A DNA stretch of 64,000 nucleotides from an uncultured Solobacterium sp. (lineage in GTDB: Bacteria; Bacillota_I; Bacilli_A; Erysipelotrichales; Erysipelotrichaceae), in NCBI GenBank assembly GCA_946415785.1, contig CAMKTV010000002.1, positions 1 through 64,000 of the forward strand, in the 5' to 3' direction. The translations under genes were made by a program, and so were the position numbers. Below are positions 10,061 through 19,239 of this stretch, one piece after another (within the stretch, counting starts at the first letter, position 1; every line of letters begins with the position of its first letter). Under the pieces are notes generated by a model. The model searched no databases and was not told where the DNA came from. It was given only the letters and a program-made list of their open reading frames with translations.

Positions 10061-10867
10061 CTAATCTTTTTTAATTTTCCAAAAATCAAATGATTCTAAT
10101 ATTGTTCGCATATCATTTCTTGTTCTTAACAAACATTCAATTTTTAACTCTTCTGGAATTCCATAATAAGCTTCAGCTATTGATCCTGTAATTGCCCCAA
10201 TAGTATCAGTATCGCCACCAATAGATATAGCATTCCTAATTGCATCTTCGAAATCTGTTGATTCTAAGAATGCTTCTATAGCTTGTGGGACAGAGCCTTG
10301 GCAAGAAACATCGAATGTATATTCATCTCTTATATCATCTAATTTGAAATTTATTTTATAATAATTTTCATTTATATAATTGCTTATTTCTAAAATGCTT
10401 TTGCCAGTTCTCGCAAGATATATTGCCACCGCTACTGCTTCAGCTCCTTTAATTCCTTCTGGATGATTATGAGTTACTTCAGCTGTATAACGAGCCATTC
10501 TTTTTGTTTCCTCAAGAGTATCAAATAACCAACCAACACTTGATACTCTCATTGCGGAACCGTTTCCAAAGCTGTTATATGGGCCCATATCGCTTGAAAG
10601 CCATTTTCTAAACATGCCACCATATCCTGCATGAGGATATTCTTTTCCCCAATCTCTCAACGATCCTACGATTTCTTTTTTTATTCCGTTTTCATTTGTG
10701 ATACCGTTTTCTAAAACATTAATTAAAGCATTACCAACTGCAATTGTCATAACTGAATCATCAGTAAAGTGACAACCTTTGCCAAATAATGGAAATTCTT
10801 TTTTCTTTGGACCATCATTAAATTCATAAATGCTTCCTATAATATCTCCTAGTATTGCTCCGTACAT
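10061..10867 (-). CDS. ADP-ribosylglycohydrolase family protein
   Basis: GAILGDIIGSIYE, FTDDSVMT, AISIGGDTDTIGAITGSIAEAYYG motifs. Confidence 0.93.
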   Translation of the reverse strand: MYGAILGDIIGSIYEFNDGPKKKEFPLFGKGCHFTDDSVMTIAVGNALINVLENGITNENGIKKEIVGSLRDWGKEYPHAGYGGMFRKWLSSDMGPYNSFGNGSAMRVSSVGWLFDTLEETKRMARYTAEVTHNHPEGIKGAEAVAVAIYLARTGKSILEISNYINENYYKINFKLDDIRDEYTFDVSCQGSVPQAIEAFLESTDFEDAIRNAISIGGDTDTIGAITGSIAEAYYGIPEELKIECLLRTRNDMRTILESFDFWKIKKD

Positions 10868-11562
10868 TATTTGCCCTCCTTGTTACGTTTTTCGTAGTCT
10901 TTTCTAACTTCTTCAAATACATCTTCATTAACTTTAAGACTATTCTTTCTAAGAGATGAAATAGCACCACTTACAGATCTGTAATTTGTTTTAATGCCTT
11001 TGGCATCATTTAAATATGTAGCTGCTCTTTCTTTTCTAATACCCATTCTGGCTGCTTCATTAACTGCATCCATATTAGCACCAAGGAATAAGAACTCCCA
11101 TCCATATTTTTCCTGTTGTCTATTAATCATAGAATTAATATCTTTATATTGATATTCCCTGCTGGCGTTTTCCATTCCATCAGTTGTGATAATGAAGATT
11201 GTTTTTTCTGGTACATCTTCTTTTCTTGCATATTTATGAATATTGCCAATATGATTAATAGCTCTGCCAATAGCATCAAGAAGTGCTGTGCAACCTCTCA
11301 CATAATATTCTTTTTCTGTCAGTTTATTGATTCTTTCAATTGGTAATCGATCATGAATAACTTCATGTTTATCATCGAATAATACTGTCGACCACAATAC
11401 CTCTCCTGGTTCTTCCTTTTGTTTCTTTAATGTAGCATTAAATCCACCAATTGTATCTGCCTCTAAGCCTGACATAGAACCGCTGCGATCTAAGATAAAT
11501 ACTACCTCGACCTTTCTGCTTTTTTCTTCCTTTTCTTTTTTCTTTTCAACTTTCTTTGTCAT
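10867..11562 (-). CDS. Cytosolic VWA-domain protein
   Basis: VVFILDRSGSMSG MIDAS, TALLDAIG, TTDGMENAS; RBS AGGAGGAAG places start at internal ATG 11562. Confidence 0.85.
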   Translation of the reverse strand: MTKKVEKKKEKEEKSRKVEVVFILDRSGSMSGLEADTIGGFNATLKKQKEEPGEVLWSTVLFDDKHEVIHDRLPIERINKLTEKEYYVRGCTALLDAIGRAINHIGNIHKYARKEDVPEKTIFIITTDGMENASREYQYKDINSMINRQQEKYGWEFLFLGANMDAVNEAARMGIRKERAATYLNDAKGIKTNYRSVSGAISSLRKNSLKVNEDVFEEVRKDYEKRNKEGK

Positions 11563-11633
11563 GTTTTCTTCCTCCTTACAAGAATAGAATAACAATATAA
11601 AGAAAGCTTTTGGTCGCCTGTGATGCGACTTTT

Positions 11634-12680
11634 TTAAGCACCTAATATTGGTTGATTATATTTAAAAAGAATACAATTAATTTCATAGATATCTCTAATT
11701 TGATGTTCAATACAATAAGTCATAATGATATCAAATGTATTGCTAGGTGAAAGTGCAATTCCAGCTCTTAATAATAAATCCTTTGTTTCATCTAAATTTA
11801 ATTCTAATGCTATCGCAAAAGCTAAAACTGTTCTTTTAGATGGATGATAATTTACATTACTTTTAATCTTTGAGAAATGTTTTCTATCAATATTTGCTTT
11901 TTTATATACATCTTTATCTTCTAAACCTTTGCGATCGATTAAACGAAATAAATATTCTTGAAATGTTTCTTTTTTATTTTTAATGATATCTTCAATATCT
12001 TCTTCATTTACTTCTATTTCATCAGCATATGTAATCTCACTAATTGTTTTATTCTTAAGTTTTGGTAAAGAAGAGCCTACTTCAAATTGAGGAAGTGTTT
12101 CTTTAAAGATATCTAGTTTTCTTATTCTACGATTTCTATAAGCCTGTTTTGTAACATCAACTTCATCAATGAATGATGAGATGTCAGAAAAAACTTTTCC
12201 AGAAACTTCAAATGATTCTTTGTCATATACAACAAGATAAACAGTCATTTCATTATTAAATAAGAAGTCGCTTATTTGTGACACTGCCGTCTTTAAGGCA
12301 ACATCTTTAGGAAAGCCATAGGTACCTGATGAAATAAGTGGAAAGGCAATTGATTCACACCCTAATTCTTTAGCTTTTTGAAGTGACTTACTATAACATA
12401 GAGAAACAGTCTCTTCTTCTTTATTGTTGCCACCTTGCCAAACAGGACCAACAGTATGAATTATATATTTGGCATCTAAATTAAAAGCTGGTGTAACCGC
12501 AATTTCTCCTGGCTTCATCACACCTATCTTTTTTCTTTCAAAGAGAAGTTCTTTTTCTCCAGCAGCCTTATATATAGCAGAATCAACACCACTGCCGATT
12601 GCCACATTGGGATTAGCAGTGTTGACTATTGCATCTGCATGAACCTTTGTAATATCGTTTCTAATAATTTCAAATGCCAT
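11634..12680 (-). CDS. Macro-domain protein with C-terminal XRE-like helical domain
   Basis: ADAIVNTANPNVAIGSGVDSAIYKAAG ... FPLISSGTYGFPKDVAL macro motifs; C-terminal HTH-like region. Confidence 0.9.
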   Translation of the reverse strand: MAFEIIRNDITKVHADAIVNTANPNVAIGSGVDSAIYKAAGEKELLFERKKIGVMKPGEIAVTPAFNLDAKYIIHTVGPVWQGGNNKEEETVSLCYSKSLQKAKELGCESIAFPLISSGTYGFPKDVALKTAVSQISDFLFNNEMTVYLVVYDKESFEVSGKVFSDISSFIDEVDVTKQAYRNRRIRKLDIFKETLPQFEVGSSLPKLKNKTISEITYADEIEVNEEDIEDIIKNKKETFQEYLFRLIDRKGLEDKDVYKKANIDRKHFSKIKSNVNYHPSKRTVLAFAIALELNLDETKDLLLRAGIALSPSNTFDIIMTYCIEHQIRDIYEINCILFKYNQPILGA

Positions 12681-12711
12681 TGTTGTTTATTACCTCTATA
12701 GTTGTTTTAAA

Positions 12712-12734
12712 AGGCTGAATAATTATTTCAGCCT
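12712..12734 (-). terminator. Terminator downstream of sulfatase gene
   Basis: AGGCTGAA / TTCAGCCT arms with minus-strand T-rich tail. Confidence 0.6.
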
Positions 12735-12736
12735 GT

Positions 12737-14677
12737 TTAATCATCGTTTTTCTTTTTAGGATTATTGAGATATGAACGCTTAGAGAAATAATCATTAGCA
12801 ATTAAAGCCCTACTGACTTTAACTGTGTTCCTTACTTCATTTGTAATCTTTTCTATTTCTTCAGCAGTTATATCCGAATTATCAAATGGGATAAATTCAT
12901 CTGATGCATAAATATAAATGCCATCATTATTAATCCAGTCGCCGTTAGCCATAATGACACGACAATTATCATTGAAGATATCATTGCCTACATAAAGGCG
13001 AGGATCATAATTCAAATCAAACAGATTCACAACAGTTGGAAGTTGGTCCAATGTTGAACATACAGATTTAATTTCTCTTCCCTTGTCAGCTGCATTATAA
13101 ATTATAAGCGGACCCATATAATAACCATAAGGTTGGTAACGATCAACGATTGATGTATATTTTCTTACATAATCACTTGAGATATTAAATGGATGATGAT
13201 CTGGCCAGAAACAGAATACTGTATTATCTAATTTGCCTGCTTTTTCTAAGCCATCAATAAGCACTTCCAACATCTTATCAAATTCCATTGTCTTACTGAT
13301 ATAACGTTTTACAGCTAATGGATAATCTGGATGAACTTCGTTGATTTCATCTAGATAATAATTTCCATAATATGAATCTTCATCATATGGCCAATGCATA
13401 GTAGAAGTTACATAATAGACAAAGAATTTATCATCATGGAGGATATAATCTTCCATTGTCTTTTCGGCTAATAGGCTATCTGATTGCCAACCATAGACAA
13501 TCTTGATATCTAAATCATTGATATCTTTATATGTATCAATGCCATATGCTTTGCTTAACTCACTGCGTTTATAGAAAGTATCATCCCAGTTGTGGAATTC
13601 GTATGTGCTATAGCCAGCATTCTTAAATAAACCAGCGATGGATGTTCTTAAATTATTGTTTGTGACACTATATACTGTGCAACTAGATCCGTATGGCATA
13701 AATGAATTCATTGCCGCAAATTCAGAATCACCAGTTCCACAACTAAAGACAGGTGTGTAATGATTAGAGAAGAAATATCCTTCTTTCATCATCTTCCAGA
13801 TAGTTGGTGTTAATTGTTCATCAATGCCCATATAATCTAATGATTCAACTAAGAAATAAATGAAATTATAGCCTTCATATCTTCCTGTCATATCATTTTT
13901 ATCTTCAATTGGTCTACTTAATAAATATGAATCAATTGTTTTAATAGTATCATCAGTTTCATTTTCTAGGTCTCTACGCCAACGACTATCATCAAATAAT
14001 CTCTTATATGATTTCTCAGTAACAATTTCTTCTTCTTGATTATCTTCATTTTCAACAATATCAATTTTTAAAGAAGTTTCATGTTTAATAAAGATTGAAC
14101 TTATATCTTCAAATAAGAATGAATTGATACCTGTGTGAGCGATGATGATATCAAAATTTTCCTGATTATTAATTACTTCTTTTAGTTGTGGTTCGCTAAC
14201 TAAGAATGACAACAATAAAAGCATTGAACATACAATTGATAATAGGAAATTAGTTATTTTGATTTTCTTGTGTTTAATCAAGATAATCTTGATTGGTAAA
14301 TAAATAATGGCAGGTAATAAGGTTAAATAATAATACCATTTCGCATTCTTTATAAAATACCAGACAAATTCACTAACTCTAAAGCCGCCATCCGCAACAG
14401 CTTTAAAAGAATAATATGTTTCTAAGAAATTTTTAAATTCTAATTGAATATAAGCATATATTCCAAGTATTAAGATAATAATAAAACTAAATATTGTTTC
14501 TATCTTTTTGTTTGTTTTTGACAATAAAAAAGAGAAAAGTGCTGCTAAAGCAATATCAATTAGAAGCATCCTTCCTAAAGCATAAAATGAAAGGCTAGAA
14601 AACGCGATTAAATAAAATATTAAATCAATACACAATAAACAAATAAATAATAAGACACCATTTAAATTTCTTTTCAT
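12737..14677 (-). CDS. LTA-synthase-family sulfatase, membrane
   Basis: N-terminal TM helices; sulfatase-like domain (YFLVESLDYMGI, FSCGTGDSEFAAMNS, FWPDHHPF). Confidence 0.85.
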   Translation of the reverse strand: MKRNLNGVLLFICLLCIDLIFYLIAFSSLSFYALGRMLLIDIALAALFSFLLSKTNKKIETIFSFIIILILGIYAYIQLEFKNFLETYYSFKAVADGGFRVSEFVWYFIKNAKWYYYLTLLPAIIYLPIKIILIKHKKIKITNFLLSIVCSMLLLLSFLVSEPQLKEVINNQENFDIIIAHTGINSFLFEDISSIFIKHETSLKIDIVENEDNQEEEIVTEKSYKRLFDDSRWRRDLENETDDTIKTIDSYLLSRPIEDKNDMTGRYEGYNFIYFLVESLDYMGIDEQLTPTIWKMMKEGYFFSNHYTPVFSCGTGDSEFAAMNSFMPYGSSCTVYSVTNNNLRTSIAGLFKNAGYSTYEFHNWDDTFYKRSELSKAYGIDTYKDINDLDIKIVYGWQSDSLLAEKTMEDYILHDDKFFVYYVTSTMHWPYDEDSYYGNYYLDEINEVHPDYPLAVKRYISKTMEFDKMLEVLIDGLEKAGKLDNTVFCFWPDHHPFNISSDYVRKYTSIVDRYQPYGYYMGPLIIYNAADKGREIKSVCSTLDQLPTVVNLFDLNYDPRLYVGNDIFNDNCRVIMANGDWINNDGIYIYASDEFIPFDNSDITAEEIEKITNEVRNTVKVSRALIANDYFSKRSYLNNPKKKNDD

Positions 14678-14733
14678 AATAAAACTAGTTTGTTAACTAT
14701 AACATTATTATAATCGAAATTACTTTATAATAA

Positions 14734-15564
14734 CTACATCAATCTCTTATAAATATCTAACATGCTTTCAATTTGATATCTTAACAGCCAGGCAGCATTG
14801 TAATATTTTGGCTCTTTTTTAACTATTGTCAATAAAGGCAAGATATAAGTCTCTGTCTCATTGATGTAACGATATATCTTCTCTCTGCTTAAGCCCCAAG
14901 ACATAGTTGTCAGGTTATTACATCTATCAAGGCATTTAACTAGTGCTGCTTTGTTATTTTTTGAAATGCCTTTGAAATATTTCTTTATCATTTCATCACG
15001 ATTATCTTCTTTTGTATGACTTAATAAAGCTACCAGTTCTTTAATATCATCATCTACTGGTAAGTCTTCTTTTTTATAGCCACAATCCTCAACTACATCA
15101 TGTAAAAGACATGCAGCTACTACATCATCTTCTTCAATCTTTAAGGCAAAACAATGACATGCCAGATTTAAAGGATGATAAATATATGGTAAATCAGTAT
15201 TTTTTCTTGTTTGACCTTCATGGGCTTTAATCGCAAAGTCTAATGCTTTTAATGTATTATGCATTTCCTTAGCTCTGGCCGTGTGCCTTATAAAAGAAGC
15301 CATGTGTTCTAAATCAAATATATGGTCTTGGGTTTTAAAGATATAGTCTCCTCTATTTTCTACCAAAGACGATACTGACACTCCTAAAAGTTTTGCCAGT
15401 TCAATCAAATTCCAAGTAGTAGGAGTTGTTTCATCAGCTTCCCATAAAGATACTGCTTGAAATGATACATTCAATTTATCTGCTACTTCACTTTGTGTTA
15501 AGCCTGTATCTTTACGTGCGTTGGCAATTCTTTTTCCTAATGTGTCTAATTTTTTATTTTTCAT
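14734..15564 (-). CDS. XRE HTH fused to HD-domain (SpoT-like) hydrolase
   Basis: N-terminal GLTQSEVADKLNVSFQAVSLWE; C-terminal AIKAHEGQTRKNTDLPYIYHPLNLA ... AACLLHDVVEDCG. Confidence 0.9.
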   Translation of the reverse strand: MKNKKLDTLGKRIANARKDTGLTQSEVADKLNVSFQAVSLWEADETTPTTWNLIELAKLLGVSVSSLVENRGDYIFKTQDHIFDLEHMASFIRHTARAKEMHNTLKALDFAIKAHEGQTRKNTDLPYIYHPLNLACHCFALKIEEDDVVAACLLHDVVEDCGYKKEDLPVDDDIKELVALLSHTKEDNRDEMIKKYFKGISKNNKAALVKCLDRCNNLTTMSWGLSREKIYRYINETETYILPLLTIVKKEPKYYNAAWLLRYQIESMLDIYKRLM

Positions 15565-15667
15565 AACTCTTCCCTCTTTTAGAATATAATGTCTTCTAAA
15601 TTGCCTAAAGATAATACTGATTGAATATTAAAAAATATATTCAAGTAGAACTTGAATATATAATATA

Positions 15668-16264
15668 TTAATTATCAGAGCTAGACGAACTAGATGAAGC
15701 TGCTTCTCTATCTCTAACCATATGTTGCAAAGTAATAAGTATTGCGACAACAATATCCTGGTATTGTTTTTGATAGATATCTATACAATATTTATCATGG
15801 ATAGAAATAAGTTTTTGGGAAATCACCGCAACAATATTATCATCTTTGTCATATAATTCAAAATTCAAACCTAAGACATTTCCTCTTATTTGCCAGCCTA
15901 ATCCTTCAATATTGATAATATCTTTTACTAGATGAAATAATTCTGTTGATAATTCAAATTGAGTTCCATCAGCCATGGTCACATAATGTCTTTGATGAAT
16001 AGTTAAGATTTTTCTTTCAATATGTGCTACATGTCTTCCTGCATTATCAGATACATCTGTCTTATCATGAATGGAAAAGAACTTTGATCTGGCAGTATAT
16101 ATAACATTTTCTCCACCATCAGTTATTTCCATCTCCTGATGAAGTGTTAATAATTTTGTACTAGAAAACAATGAACAGGCAGGTGTCCCAAATCTCTCCA
16201 TATTATTTACATTTTGTGGCTCTCCTGCTTCACGAAAGCGATGAAATTTTGAAAATGTTCCCAT
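15668..16264 (-). CDS. LURP-one/tubby-like family protein
   Basis: Repeated beta-strand pattern (KFFSIHDKTDV, KILTIHQRHYV, LISIHDKYCIDI); RBS supports start at 16264. Confidence 0.7.
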   Translation of the reverse strand: MGTFSKFHRFREAGEPQNVNNMERFGTPACSLFSSTKLLTLHQEMEITDGGENVIYTARSKFFSIHDKTDVSDNAGRHVAHIERKILTIHQRHYVTMADGTQFELSTELFHLVKDIINIEGLGWQIRGNVLGLNFELYDKDDNIVAVISQKLISIHDKYCIDIYQKQYQDIVVAILITLQHMVRDREAASSSSSSSDN

Positions 16265-16298
16265 AATAAATCTCCTTACATTTTTATTATAATCATAA

Positions 16299-17462
16299 TT
16301 ATTCAACTTTATTAATATCTATTTTTCGATATAATTCTTTCCCGATTTTTCTCTCAATAATGATATCGAAATTCTTAAATTTTCTTAGCGCATACATTAA
16401 AGTTCTTTTACTTATATTAAGATTATTTATTATTTCTTCGTTAGAAACTCCATAATCACTTAAGATACTTCCTTCTAATAAGATTTTAAATATTCTTTTC
16501 TCTGTTTTAGTTAAAATTCTATTTATTGTATATTCTTTTTCGATTGCATCTTTTTTCTCATTTAATTCTTTTAACAGTTCTGTATATCCTTTGTGCAACA
16601 TCTTTGAGAATTCACAGAAATAATTATTTAAAGAACCAAATTCATGAGGTTTTCTAGAATTTTGTAGTAAATTATAGTATTTTGATTTATTCTTATTTAT
16701 TATTGATGAAGTTGCTAAACATAAAAAACTTTTGGTGTTATTATATAGCCCTGTTACAAATAAGAATCTGCCAAATCTTCCATTGCCATCATAGAATGGA
16801 TGAATTGTTTCTATTAAGAAATGAGATAAAATGATTCTTTCAAATATATCTATTTCTTTATTATTATAGAGTTTCAAAAATTCTTCCATGCCTTTTATAA
16901 TCTTTTCTTCAGGATAGAAACCTTCATGGACATTTTTTAGTCCATCACTTATATGCACAGCATTCTTTCTGAATATTTCTCCATCTAATATATCTTCCCT
17001 GTTTAATGCGTCTTTCATAAAAAGATCATAAATATTTCTTATCTTTTTAATATCTTTAATTTCATTATTTTTATTTTCAAATAACAAACGATATGAATTA
17101 ACAATCGATATTATTCTTGAATCATTACTAGGCAGATTGTTTAATATATAAAAGATATCATGTCTTGTAGAGTTAATACTTTCAATGATATTTGTGCTTT
17201 GTATTTCATCAATTAAGATTTTCTGAATAATCTGTTTTTGTCCAAAGTTTGAAAAACTATTGAATAGATTATTAAACTCCCATTCATCTTTATGTAATTT
17301 GATTAATATTTCAAAACTATCATTGTTGTGCAAATAGAAATATGGATTTTTTGTATAATCAAAAAAACGAATAGTATCTATATTATTCTTTAGATTATTC
17401 AGGATTTCCTTAAACTCTTTATTTGTTTTCTTATAATAAAGTTTCTCTAAGCTATCTTTCAT
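16299..17462 (-). CDS. Fic family protein (AMPylase-like) with C-terminal winged-helix region
   Basis: HPFYDGNGRFGR Fic motif; N-terminal Fic_N-like region. Confidence 0.92.
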   Translation of the reverse strand: MKDSLEKLYYKKTNKEFKEILNNLKNNIDTIRFFDYTKNPYFYLHNNDSFEILIKLHKDEWEFNNLFNSFSNFGQKQIIQKILIDEIQSTNIIESINSTRHDIFYILNNLPSNDSRIISIVNSYRLLFENKNNEIKDIKKIRNIYDLFMKDALNREDILDGEIFRKNAVHISDGLKNVHEGFYPEEKIIKGMEEFLKLYNNKEIDIFERIILSHFLIETIHPFYDGNGRFGRFLFVTGLYNNTKSFLCLATSSIINKNKSKYYNLLQNSRKPHEFGSLNNYFCEFSKMLHKGYTELLKELNEKKDAIEKEYTINRILTKTEKRIFKILLEGSILSDYGVSNEEIINNLNISKRTLMYALRKFKNFDIIIERKIGKELYRKIDINKVE

Positions 17463-17540
17463 TTTTGCACCTGTAATTTAATTATAATACTTTAATGTGC
17501 AATTTTATTTATTTTTTGCATAGTTAAACTTTCCATAATA

Positions 17541-17563
17541 AAAGCCTCCGTATAGGAGACTTT
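17541..17563 (-). terminator. Terminator of ABC transporter operon
   Basis: AAAGcCTCC-GTAT-aGGAGaCTTT hairpin just 3' of the ATPase gene. Confidence 0.5.
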
Positions 17564-17589
17564 CATATGATTTTGTTTTTTTGATCTGT

Positions 17590-19236
17590 TTATACTTCGA
17601 TATGGCCTAGAGTAATTAAGCGTCCATTCTTTCTAGAGAATAACATTACATTATTGCCCTTGAATTCAATATCAGCTTTATCACCAATCTTATATACAAT
17701 GCCACCAAACATAACGCCTGTTAATAGATATTTATTATCAATAGCAACTCTTACAGTAGTTTCCATGCCAGTAGGCATTGATGAATAGATTTCACCTTTA
17801 ATCTTAGCGTCAGGTCTAATATCGATGAATTCAGGTCTAACACCAATTACGAAGTCTTCTTCAGTTAATACAACTTCATCACCATAGTCTTCAAATTCAT
17901 CAACTTTAGCAACATGGTATTTGAAATTAGTTTCTTTATTACTCTTTTCAACAAAGCCTTTTTGGCTTGCTTTTATAGCTAATTCTTCTTTAGCTTTAGC
18001 TAAGTTTTCTTCATCTTCTTTGTACCATTGATTTATATCTAAACCTTCATTTGGAACAAATTTGATTTGTTTATCTTCAAATATATTTAAAGATAAAGAA
18101 CCATCACTATTTTGTTTTCCCTTAGCATCGATAAAGTTGATTGCAGGATTACCAACGAAGTCAGCTACAAATAGATTGTTTGGCATATTATATACATCTA
18201 ATGGTGCATCATATTGTTGTAGTAAGCCGTTATCAATTAAACAAATTCTTGTAGCTAAAGTCATAGCTTCCATTTGATCATGTGTAACATATACAAATGT
18301 TGAGCCTGTTTCTAGATGTAATCTTTGAAGTTCAGATCTCATTTCAAGTCTTAATTTAGCATCTAGGTTAGACAATGGTTCATCCATGAATAATACTGTT
18401 GGTTCTGGTGCTAAAGTTCTTGCGATAGCTACACGTTGTTGTTGACCACCAGATAATTCTGCAGGATATCTATCCATGAACATACCAATCTTAACAATTC
18501 TTGATACTCTTCTTACAGCTAAATCAATTTCTTCTTTTGTTAATCTTCTTTTTTCAAGAACTTGAACACCATCTTTTGAATATGTGAAATCTTCATTTAA
18601 GATTAAGCCTTTACCTTCTGCATTTGCTCTAGCTTTATCAATAATAAGTTCTAATTCAGCGATGTGATTATTTGCTTCATCTGTTGGATCTTCAACATTT
18701 TGAAGTTTATATCCTAAGATTTTCTTAGCTGAATATTGAGAGATTTCATAATTATCAATTAATTTAATCATGGCCTTGTTTTCATCTAATTTACCTTTAC
18801 GGTCATAACATTCATTGATAATCTTAACAATCTCGGTTGGCTTATTTAAAGCATTAATAATTTGTTGAGCTGCTCTAGCCTCTGTATTAATCTTTAACAT
18901 TTCTTCATTAACATTTGTTAAACCAAAAGAAATATTTTGATATACAGTCATATTTGGCCACAAAGCATAGTTTTGGAATAAGAAACCAACTTTTCTCTTA
19001 TTAGCTGGAATATTTATTCCTTCTTCTGAATCATATACTACTCTATCACCGATAGTAATCTTACCGCTTGTTGGAGTTTCTAGACCAGCAATCATTCTTA
19101 ATGTTGTAGTCTTACCACAACCAGACGGACCTAATAAAGTAACAAAGGCATTGTCTTCGATTACTAAATCAAGATCATCAACAGCGTAGAATTTATCATA
19201 ACGTTTTGTTACATGTTCTAAAACAATTTTAGGCAT
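17590..19236 (-). CDS. ABC transporter ATP-binding protein with large insertion in helical domain
   Basis: Walker A GPSGCGKTT, Q-loop FLFQNYALWPN, signature LSGGQQQRVAIARTL, Walker B TVLFMDEPLSNLD, TOBE-like C-terminus. Confidence 0.92.
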   Translation of the reverse strand: MPKIVLEHVTKRYDKFYAVDDLDLVIEDNAFVTLLGPSGCGKTTTLRMIAGLETPTSGKITIGDRVVYDSEEGINIPANKRKVGFLFQNYALWPNMTVYQNISFGLTNVNEEMLKINTEARAAQQIINALNKPTEIVKIINECYDRKGKLDENKAMIKLIDNYEISQYSAKKILGYKLQNVEDPTDEANNHIAELELIIDKARANAEGKGLILNEDFTYSKDGVQVLEKRRLTKEEIDLAVRRVSRIVKIGMFMDRYPAELSGGQQQRVAIARTLAPEPTVLFMDEPLSNLDAKLRLEMRSELQRLHLETGSTFVYVTHDQMEAMTLATRICLIDNGLLQQYDAPLDVYNMPNNLFVADFVGNPAINFIDAKGKQNSDGSLSLNIFEDKQIKFVPNEGLDINQWYKEDEENLAKAKEELAIKASQKGFVEKSNKETNFKYHVAKVDEFEDYGDEVVLTEEDFVIGVRPEFIDIRPDAKIKGEIYSSMPTGMETTVRVAIDNKYLLTGVMFGGIVYKIGDKADIEFKGNNVMLFSRKNGRLITLGHIEV

Positions 19237-19239
19237 ATT

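Noticed and set aside
11613-11629. GTCGC-CTGTGAT-GCGAC hairpin as a terminator of the macro gene
   Set aside because: T-run lies on the plus-strand side only, wrong orientation for the minus-strand genes; short stem.
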